Shown here one piece after another: positions 54,718-64,000 of a DNA stretch of 64,000 bases. Every line of letters begins with the position of its first letter. Position 1 is the first letter of the stretch. The DNA lies in contig CAMTDV010000002.1 in the NCBI GenBank assembly GCA_947069175.1, positions 10,594,988 through 10,658,987 of the forward strand. The letters are read 5' to 3'. This DNA is from Scalesia atractyloides. Lineage: Eukaryota > Streptophyta > Magnoliopsida > Asterales > Asteraceae. The position numbers and the translations under genes are program-made. The notes under the pieces were generated by a model. It saw only the letters and a program-made list of their open reading frames with translations. It was not told where the DNA came from and did not search any database.

Positions 54718-55221
54718 TGCAAGAATGGTCCTAGCTCTGGATTTGCAAGAATCTATACTAATTTCTCATTTTAGTTGGAACTAGTCATTGAGATATGTGA
54801 TCTGATAACGACAGTTAGACCACAAACCATTAGCAATATGACCGAGTTAGCAAATACTTTGACCAATGAGTGATTAACCGAAAACTAATTGGTTAAAAAA
54901 ATAGAATAACATATGACTTTGTTTTCGGCTTTAGTTGAGGATAATAACCGAATCAACTGAACCGTGCATAATACAATGAAATGGATTACTTGATCACTTC
55001 GCTTTTGATGTATATCTATCACAATAATGCTACAACAAATATAACATGAATAAGAAAACTAAAAAAAACGAGTATCGCAATGCGATGTGTTGCTTCCGCC
55101 AAATTACGCGGGCATCCTGCTAGTTACATATAAATACAAGATATGAAAAAAAGAGATTTGATACAATCTATCATTATCGAACTATTAATCCGGCTAATGC
55201 GACCACTCCCCCCCCCCCCCC
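54718..55221. repeat. 504-bp non-LTR part of the array unit with poly-C end
   Basis: Sequence to the right of LTR E, probably interior of the LTR F element or other old DNA: many stops, no motif. It ends in GCGACCACT followed by poly-C. It recurs in all six units. Confidence 0.7.
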
Positions 55222-58200
55222 TTTGTAGTAATTATTAGGATTTTAACTTGCTTGATTGTATTTAGTTATTGTTAATTGGTTTTAAAACATTAAAATAAAT
55301 AGTAAAAATAAGTGAATAAAAAAATTAAAAAAAAAAACCTTGTCAGACTGACAAGGTGAGGTGTCAGACCGGTTTAATTGTGGAATTGGCAGCGTATAGT
55401 AAGATTCGAACTCGTGACCTCTCGGTTGCGTGCACGCAGCTCTTCCAACTGAGCTACGTGCCTAACCCGAAAGAATCCTGGTTTTAATTATATGAATACT
55501 CTCCTTAGATTATTTCAGAAATTAGTTTAATTTAAAAAGATTTAAAAGCCTTGAACCGGTGTGTACTAAGGGTCTCGAACCCGAGACCTGATGTTGATTT
55601 GCACCCAGCCCATCCACTGGGCTGGGTGTCTAACCCGGTCATATTACAGTTTCTAATATATATAAACACACACTCGAACTTCATCTTCTTCAGTATACTA
55701 CTTGAACCCAGAACTGTTAACTCGATTTGAGGACACATATGTACGACTGAAATGTATTTAATTAACACACGATTATATAATTAAGTAAATGGAAGACGGT
55801 TACCAACAACGATCACTTCGACTTTCGGCGCGAAGTTCCGGCGATCTGTACGAACTTTCCGGCGAGAATAGGAACTTGCTGAGATTGGAGATTTTTGAAG
55901 GTAGGGAGCGAGTCTCATAGATGTGAATTATCAGTATTTATAGGGGTTGATCAATCATTTGAATCTTTCGGTTTCAACAATCACTCTATGTTTTGATTCT
56001 AAACTCATAAGGTGTGTGTGTGTTCCAGCGGTGTTGGTTGTGTGTGAGTGCCCGGGAGACCCGGGTTCGATTCCTGTTTCCCCCCTTTTTTATTAATTTT
56101 TTTATTATCTTTAAATGTTAATTTAACTTTCTTATGGTTTTAATTATAAATTATGGTTTTATTTATTAAGGTTTTATTTATTATGGTTTTAGATTCTAAG
56201 AATATAAATTTAAAATAAACGACGACAATAAACACGCAACGAACATTCATTCAACACTTGATTAATAAACGATGCGGGATTTTGAAACCCGATACTACAC
56301 AATTGTTACATGCAAGAATGGTCCTAGCTCTGGATTTGCAAGAATCTATACTAATTTCTCATTTTAGTTGGAACTAGTCATTGAGATATGTGATCTGATA
56401 ACGACAGTTAGACCACAAACCATTAGCAATATGACCGAGTTAGCAAATACTTTGACCAATGAGTGATTAACCGAAAACTAATTGGTTAAAAAAATAGAAT
56501 AACATATGACTTTGTTTTCGGCTTTAGTTGAGGATAATAACCGAATCAACTGAACCGTGCATAATACAATGAAATGGATTACTTGATCACTTCGCTTTTG
56601 ATGTATATCTATCACAATAATGCTACAACAAATATAACATGAATAAGAAAACTAAAAAAAACGAGTATCGCAATGCGATGTGTGTTGCTTCCGCCAAATT
56701 ACGCGGGCATCCTGCTAGTTACATATAAATACAAGATATGAAAAAAAGAGATTTGATACAATCTATCATTATCGAACTATTAATCCGGCTAATGCGACCA
56801 CTCCCCCCCCCCCCCTTTGTAGTAATTATTAGGATTTTAACTTGCTTGATTGTATTTAGTTATTGTTAATTGGTTTTAAAACATTAAAATAAATAGTAAA
56901 AATAAGTGAATAAAAAAATTAAAAAAAAAACCTTGTCAGACTGACAAGGTGAGGTGTCAGACCGGTTTAATTGTGGAATTGGCAGCGTATAGTAAGATTC
57001 GAACTCGTGACCTCTCGGTTGCGTGCACGCAGCTCTTCCAACTGAGCTACGTGCCTAACCCGAAAGAATCCTGGTTTTAATTATATGAATACTCTCCTTA
57101 GATTATTTCAGAAATTAGTTTAATTTAAAAAGATTTAAAAGCCGTGAACCGGTGTGTACTAAGGGTCTCGAACCCGAGACCTGATGTTGATTTGCACCCA
57201 GCCCATCCACTGGGCTGGGTGTCTAACCCGGTCATATTACAGTTTCTAATATATATAAACACACACTCGAACTTCATCTTCTTCAGTATACTACTTGAAC
57301 CCAGAACTGTTAACTCGATTTGAGGACACATATGTACGACTGAAATGTATTTAATTAACACACGATTATATAATTAAGTAAATGGAAGACGGTTACCAAC
57401 AACGATCACTTCGACTTTCGGCGCGAAGTTCCGGCGATCTGTACGAACTTTCCGGCGAGAATAGGAACTTGCTGAGATTGGAGATTTTTGAAGGTAGGGA
57501 GCGAGTCTCATAGATGTGAATTATCAGTATTTATAGGGGTTGATCATCATTTGAATCTTTCGGTTTCAACAATCACTCTATGTGTTTTGATTCTAAACTC
57601 ATAAGGTGTGTGTGTGTTCCAGCGGTGGTTGGTTGTGTGTGAGTGCCCGGGAGACCCGGGTTCGATTCCTGTTTCCCCCCTTTTTTATTAATTTTTTTAT
57701 TATCTTTAAATGTTAATTTAACTTTCTATGGTTTTAATTATAAATTATGGTTTTATTTATTAAGGTTTTATTTATTATGGTTTTAGATTCTAAGAATTAT
57801 AAATTTAAAATAAACGACGACAATAAACACGCAACGAACATTCATTCAACACTTGATTAATAAACGATGCGGGATTTTGAAACCCGATACTACACAATTG
57901 TTACATGCAAGAATGGTCCTAGCTCTGGATTTGCAAGAATCTATACTAATTTCTCATTTTAGTTGGAACAGTCATTGAGATTGGATCTGATAACGACAGT
58001 TAGACCACAAACCATTTAGCAATATGACCGAGTTAGCAAATACTTTTGACCAATGAGTGATTAACCGAAAACTAATTGGTTAAAAAAATAGAATAACATA
58101 TGACTTTGTTTTCGGCTTTAGTTGAGGATAATAACCGAATCAACTGAACCGTGCATAATACAATGAAATGGATTACTTGATCACTTCGCTTTTGATGTAT

Positions 58201-61200
58201 ATCTATCACAATAATGCTACAACAAATATAACATGAATAAGAAAACTAAAAAAAACGAGTATCGCAATGCGATGTGTTGCTTCCGCCAAATTACGCGGGC
58301 ATCCTGCTAGTTACATATAAATACAAGATATGAAAAAAAGAGATTTGATACAATCTATCATTATCGAACTATTAATCCGGCTAATGCGACCACTCCCCCC
58401 CCCCCCCTTTGTAGTAATTATTAGGATTTTAACTTGCTTGATTGTATTTAGTTATTGTTAATTGGTTTTAAAACATTAAAATAAATAGTAAAAATAAGTG
58501 AATAAAAAAATTAAAAAAAAAACCTTGTCAGACTGACAAGGTGAGGTGTCAGACCGGTTTAATTGTGGAATTGGCAGCGTATAGTAAGATTCGAACTCGT
58601 GACCTCTCGGTTGCGTGCACGCAGCTCTTCAACTGAGCTACGTGCCTAACCCGAAAGAATCCTGGTTTTAATTATATGAATACTCTCCTTAGATTATTTC
58701 AGAAATTAGTTTAATTTAAAAGATTTAAAAGCCTTGAACCGGTGTGTACTAAGGGTCTCGAACCCGAGACCTGATGTTGATTTGCACCCAGCCCATCCAC
58801 TGGGCTGGGTGTCTAACCCGGTCATATTACAGTTTCTAATATATATAAACACACACTCGAACTTCATCTTCTTCAGTATACTACTTGAACCCAGAACTGT
58901 TAACTCGATTTGAGGACACATATGTACGACTGAAATGTATTTAATTAACACACGATTATATAATTAAGTAAATGGAAGACGGTTACCAACAACGATCACT
59001 TCGACTTTCGGCGCGAAGTTTCCGGCGATCTGTACGAACTTTCCGGCGAGAATAGGAACTTGCTGAGATTGGAGATTTTTGAAGGTAGGGAGCGAGTCTC
59101 ATAGATGTGAATTATCAGTATTTATAGGGTTGATCAATCATTTGAATCTTTCGGTTTCAACAATCACTCTATGTGTTTTGATTCTAAACTCATAAGGTGT
59201 GTGTGTGTTCCAGCGGTGTTGGTTGTGTGTGAGTGCCCGGGAGACCCGGGTTCGATTCCTGTTTCCCCCCTTTTTTTATAATTTTTTTATTATCTTTAAA
59301 TGTTAATTTAACTTTCTTATGGTTTTAATTATAAATTATGGTTTTATTTATTAAGGTTTTATTTATTATGGTTTTAGATTCTAAGAATATAAATTTAAAA
59401 TAAACGACGACAATAAACACGCAACGAACATTCATTCAACACTTGATTAATAAACGATGCGGGATTTTGAAACCCGATACTACACAATTGTTACATGCAA
59501 GAATGGTCCTAGCTCTGGATTTGCAAGAATCTATACTAATTTCTCATTTTAGTTGGAACTAGTCATTGAGATATGTGATCTGATAACGACAGTTAGACCA
59601 CAAACCATTAGCAATATGACCGAGTTAGCAAATACTTTGACCAATGAGTGATTAACCGAAAACTAATTGGTTAAAAAAATAGAATAACATATGACTTTGT
59701 TTTCGGCTTTAGTTGAGGATAATAACCGAATCAACTGAACCGTGCATAATACAATGAAATGGATTACTTGATCACTTCGCTTTTGATGTATATCTATCAC
59801 AATAATGACACAACAAATATAACATGAATAAGAAAACTAAAAAAAAACGAGTATCGCAATGCGATGTGTTGCTTCCGCCAAATTACGCGGGCATCCTGCT
59901 AGTTACATATAAATACAAGATATGAAAAAAAGAGATTTGATACAATCTATCATTATCGAACTATTAATCCGGCTAATGCGACCACTCCCCCCCCCCCCTT
60001 TGTAGTAATTATTAGGATTTTAACTTGCTTGATTGTATTTAGTTATTGTTAATTGGTTTTAAACATTAAAATAAATAGTAAAAATAAGTGAATAAAAAAA
60101 TTAAAAAAAAAACCTTGTCAGACTGACAAGGTGAGGTGTCAGACCGGTTTAATTGTGGAATTGGCAGCGTATAGTAAGATTCGAACTCGTGACCTCTCGG
60201 TTGCGTGCACGCAGCTCTTCCAACTGAGCTACGTGCCTAACCCGAAAGAATCCTGGTTTTAATTATATGAATACTCTCCTTAGATTATTTCAGAAATTAG
60301 TTTAATTTAAAAAGATTTAAAAGCCGTGAACCGGTGTGTACTAAGGGTCTCGAACCCGAGACCTGATGTTGATTTGCACCCAGCCCATCCACTGGGCTGG
60401 GTGTCTAACCCGGTCATATTACAGTTTCTAAATATATAAACACACACTCGAACTTCATCTTCTTCAGTATACTACTTGAACCCAGAACTGTTAACTCGAT
60501 TTGAGGACACATATGTACGACTGAAATGTATTTAATTAACACACGATTATATAATTAAGTAAATGGAAGACGGTTACCAACAACGATCACTTCGACTTTC
60601 GGCGCGAAGTTCCGGCGATCTGTACGAACTTTCCGGCGAGAATAGGAACTTGCTGAGATTGGAGATTTTTGAAGGTAGGGAGCGAGTCTCATAGATGTGA
60701 ATTATCAGTATTTATAGGGGTTGATCAATCATTTGAATCTTTCGGTTTCAACAATCACTCTATGTGTTTTGATTCTAAACTCATAAGGTGTGTGTGTGTT
60801 CCAGCGGTGTTGGTTGTGTGTGAGTGCCCGGGAGACCCGGGTTCGATTCCTGTTTCCCCCCTTTTTTATTAATTTTTTTATTATCTTTAAATGTTAATTT
60901 AACTTTCTTATGGTTTTAATTATAAATTATGGTTTTATTTATTAAGGTTTTATTTATTATGGTTTTAGATTCTAAGAATATAAATTTAAAATAAACGACG
61001 ACAATAAACACGCAACGAACATTCATTCAACACTTGATTAATAACGATGCGGGATTTTGAAACCCGATACTACACAATTGTTACATGCAAGAATGGTCCT
61101 AGCTCTGGATTTGCAAGAATCTATACTAATTTCTCATTTTAGTTGGAACTAGTCATTGAGATATGTGATCTGATAACGACAGTTAGACCACAAACCATTA

Positions 61201-63162
61201 GCAATATGACCGAGTTAGCAAATACTTTGACCAATGAGTGATTAACCGAAAACTAATTGGTTAAAAAAATAGAATAACATATGACTTTGTTTTCGGCTTT
61301 AGTTGAGGATAATAACCGAATCAACTGAACCGTGCATAATACAATGAAATGGATTACTTGATCACTTCGCTTTTGATGTATATCTATCACAATAATGCTA
61401 CAACAAATATAACATGAATAAGAAAACTAAAAAAAACGAGTATCGCAATGCGATGTGTTGCTTCCGCCAAATTACGCGGGCATCCTGCTAGTTACATATA
61501 AATACAAGATATGAAAAAAAGAGATTTGATACAATCTATCATTATCGAACTATTAATCGGCTAATGCGACCACTCCCCCCCCCCTTTGTAGTAATTATTA
61601 GGATTTTAACTTGCTTGATTGTATTTAGTTATTGTTAATTGGTTTTAAAACATTAAAATAAATAGTAAAAATAAGTGAAAAAAAAATTAAAAAAAAAAAC
61701 CTTGTCAGACTGACAAGGTGAGGTGTCAGACCGGTTTAATTGTGGAATTGGCAGCGTATAGTAAGATTCGAACTCGTGACCTCTCGGTTGCGTGCACGCA
61801 GCTCTTCCAACTGAGCTACGTGCCTAACCCGAAAGAATCCTGGTTTTAATTATATGAATACTCTCCTTAGATTATTTCAGAAATTAGTTTAATTTAAAAA
61901 GATTTAAAAGCCTGAACCGGTGTGTACTAAGGGTCTCGAACCCGAGACCTGATGTTGATTTGCACCCAGCCCATCCACTGGGCTGGGTGTCTAACCGGTC
62001 ATATTACAGTTTCTAATATATATAAACACACACTCGAACTTCATCTTCTTCAGTATACTACTTGAACCCAGAACTGTTAACTCGATTTGAGGACACATAT
62101 GTACGACTGAAATGTATTTAATTAACACACGATTATATAATTAAGTAAATGGAAGACGGTTACCAACAACGATCACTTCGACTTTCGGCGCGAAGTTCCG
62201 GCGATCTGTACGAACTTTCCGGCGAGAATAGGAACTTGCTGAGATTGGAGATTTTTGAAGGTAGGGAGCGAGTCTCATAGATGTGAATTATCAGTATTTA
62301 TAGGGGTTGATCAATCATTTGAATCTTTCGGTTTCAACAATCACTCTATGTGTTTTGATTCTAAACTCATAAGGTGTGTGTGTGTTCCAGCGGTGTTGGT
62401 TGTGTGTGAGTGCCCGGGAGACCCGGGTTCGATTCCTGTTTCCCCCCTTTTTTATTAATTTTTTTATTATCTTTAAATGTTAATTTAACTTTCTTATGGT
62501 TTTAATTATAAATTATGGTTTTATTTATTAAGGTTTTATTTATTATGGTTTTAGATTCTAAGAATATAAATTTAAAATAAACGACGACAATAAACACGCA
62601 ACGAACATTCATTCAACACTTGATTAATAAACGATGCGGGATTTTGAAACCCGATACTACACAATTGTTACATGCAAGAATGGTCCTAGCTCTGGATTTG
62701 CAAGAATCTATACTAATTTCTCATTTTAGTTGGAACTAGTCATTGAGATATGTGATCTGATAACGACAGTTAGACCACAAACCATTAGCAATATGACCGA
62801 GTTAGCAAATACTTTGACCAATGAGTGATTAACCGAAAACTAATTGGTTAAAAAAATAGAATAACATATGACTTTGTTTTCGGCTTTAGTTGAGGATAAT
62901 AACCGAATCAACTGAACCGTGCATAATACAATGAAATGGATTACTTGATCACTTCGCTTTTGATGTATATCTATCACAATAATGCTACAACAAATATAAC
63001 ATGAATAAGAAAACTAAAAAAAACGAGTATCGCAATGCGATGTGTTGCTTCCGCCAAATTACGCGGGCATCCTGCTAGTTACATATAAATACAAGATATG
63101 AAAAAAAGAGATTTGATACAATCTATCATTATCGAACTATTAATCCGGCTAATGCGACCACT

Positions 63163-63185
63163 CCCCCCCCCCCCCCCCCCCCCCC
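63163..63185. repeat. Poly(C) tract of 23 at the right edge of the array
   Basis: The longest of six C runs. The opposite strand is a G run able to form quadruplex structure. Unique sequence (AAAACTGTAGTT) follows. Confidence 0.95.
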
Positions 63186-63385
63186 AAAACTGTAGTTAAT
63201 TTTAAGTTTTGCTTAAACAAGCTGAAGCGGACCACAAACACATTTGTATCATCGGATATAGATGATAACATTCAAGTATAAAATCATTATTTATATACTA
63301 TAATAACTAACTTTTGTATGCATATAGTGTTATACTATATGCTTTGGATGGTTTTTAAAAAAAGTTAGAAATTTTACTTTTAACC
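63186..63385. other. AT-rich spacer, nothing recognised
   Basis: No coding or repeat signal seen. Confidence 0.5.
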
Positions 63386-64000
63386 TAAATCTTTGAATCT
63401 TTTACAATTTTTGCTTTACAAAATTGTAACTTTTTTTTACTTTAAACCAAAACTTTTCTTCTTTTACAATTCTACGTCACAACTTTTTACATTTAACTTT
63501 GGTTTTTATACTTTTCATATTTTCCAAATTTTCGTTTTAGGTTTCGTACTAAATTTTTCGAGTTACCACGGAGAAACGTGTGTATGGTTCAACGTTTTTA
63601 TGTTTCGTTTATGATTTTATGAGTTAACACAACGCAATGTGCATGAGTAGTTCAAGGTTTTTACGTCTATTGTTTTTCATTCATAGGTTTATCATAATGC
63701 GTGAGTCATTGATCGACTTTGTTATTTTTTTATATGTTCTATCTTTCGGTTTATTGCAATTTTAACATCACAAAAATGATTTTTTTTTACTTTTAAACCA
63801 AAACTTTTTATCTTTTGCAATCTAACCTAATAATTTTTTTACTTTCAACTTTGGTCTCCTATACTTTTCATCCTTCACAAATTTTCGTTTGACGTTTCGT
63901 AATAAATTTTACGAGTTAACACGGCGCAACATCCGTGTGTGATTCAACCTTTATACATTTTGTTCATAATTTTGCGAGTTAACACAGCGCATCGCACATG
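63386..64000. repeat. Degenerate dispersed repeat, copies 3 and 4
   Basis: Contains AAACCAAAACTTTTCTTC, TTTCGTACTAAATTTTTCG, GAGTTACCACGGAGAAACG and GTTCAAGGTTTTTACGTCTA in the same order as 6600-6940. A further diverged copy starts near 63,770 and runs off the window. Confidence 0.55.

Larger units (their letters stand above)
53629..63185. repeat. Six-unit tandem array of about 1.59 kb (LTR E part + 504 bp flank + poly-C)
   Basis: Units: 53,629-55,221; 55,222-56,815; 56,816-58,407; 58,408-59,998; 59,999-61,584; 61,585-63,185. Each starts TTTGTAGTAATTATTAGG (inside LTR E), includes its 1,089 bp to TGTTACA, then 504 bp of flank ending GCGACCACT and a C run of 14, 13, 13, 12, 10 and 23 bases. 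Differences are few and mostly one-base indels. Each unit carries two minus-strand tRNA-like modules, a TATA box and one plus-strand module, so the array multiplies these. The 67-81-residue frames repeated in it are not genes. Confidence 0.95.

Noticed and set aside
55532..58951. Near-identical 78-81-residue minus-strand frames in three array units (also 67-residue plus-strand frames in others)
   Set aside because: They translate LTR and tRNA-like sequence and are repeated only because the unit is; no conserved protein features and no support from the unrepeated LTRs.

Overview
This is plant nuclear DNA, AT-rich and dominated by nested, decayed transposable elements. The only convincing cellular gene is the last exon of a ubiquitin-conjugating enzyme at the left edge. 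The LTR ends (TGTCACACCCCGACC... and ...GTTACA) and the Athila-, Tekay- and Tat-like protein types are ones I associate from memory with eudicots, probably Asteraceae; that taxonomic placement is inference.

Layout. 1-620: end of an E2 gene. 620-9,690: AT-rich DNA with a MITE set in (TA)n, short tandem repeats and degenerate dispersed repeats. 9,722-11,390: broken Athila ORF1-like gene (minus). 11,480-11,630: plastid trnL-UAG insert. 11,880-18,720: Mutator-like element (MULE) with CGTATA-rich palindromic ends, transposase and OTU-type protease domain (minus), the OTU part split by a 1,325-bp hAT element with a perfect 8-bp target duplication. 19,353-21,359: a second copy of the MULE OTU end without the hAT, bracketed by 142-bp direct repeats. 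21,500-24,340: no genes recognised. 24,340-24,956 and 48,585 onward: a Tat-like LTR element remnant that was the target for what follows.

24,957-48,579 is one nested retrotransposon complex with target duplication TCCTT. An older non-autonomous chromovirus (element 2, minus) received a younger Tekay-type chromovirus (element 1, 26,671-38,696, minus) in its 3' LTR. Solo LTRs then landed in element 1 pol (32,003-34,628, duplication CGGTA) and element 2 gag (41,687-45,102, duplication CTTAC). 49,430-52,238 starts another chromovirus of a different LTR family. 52,239-54,717 is a solo LTR, part of which, with 504 bp of flank and a poly(C) run, forms a six-unit tandem array of about 1.59 kb units (53,629-63,185).

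The most unusual theme is a family of LTRs (24,957-38,914, 46,306-48,579, 52,239-63,185) that carry arrays of tRNA-like modules: two to four in the sense orientation behind the TATA box, each a long perfect hairpin plus a tRNA T-arm/B-box, and one in antisense near the LTR start. Stem sequences differ between modules while pairing is kept. A second hairpin further downstream in these LTRs also shows compensatory changes. Every retroelement gene here contains stops, frameshifts or insertions, so any current activity would have to be non-coding.
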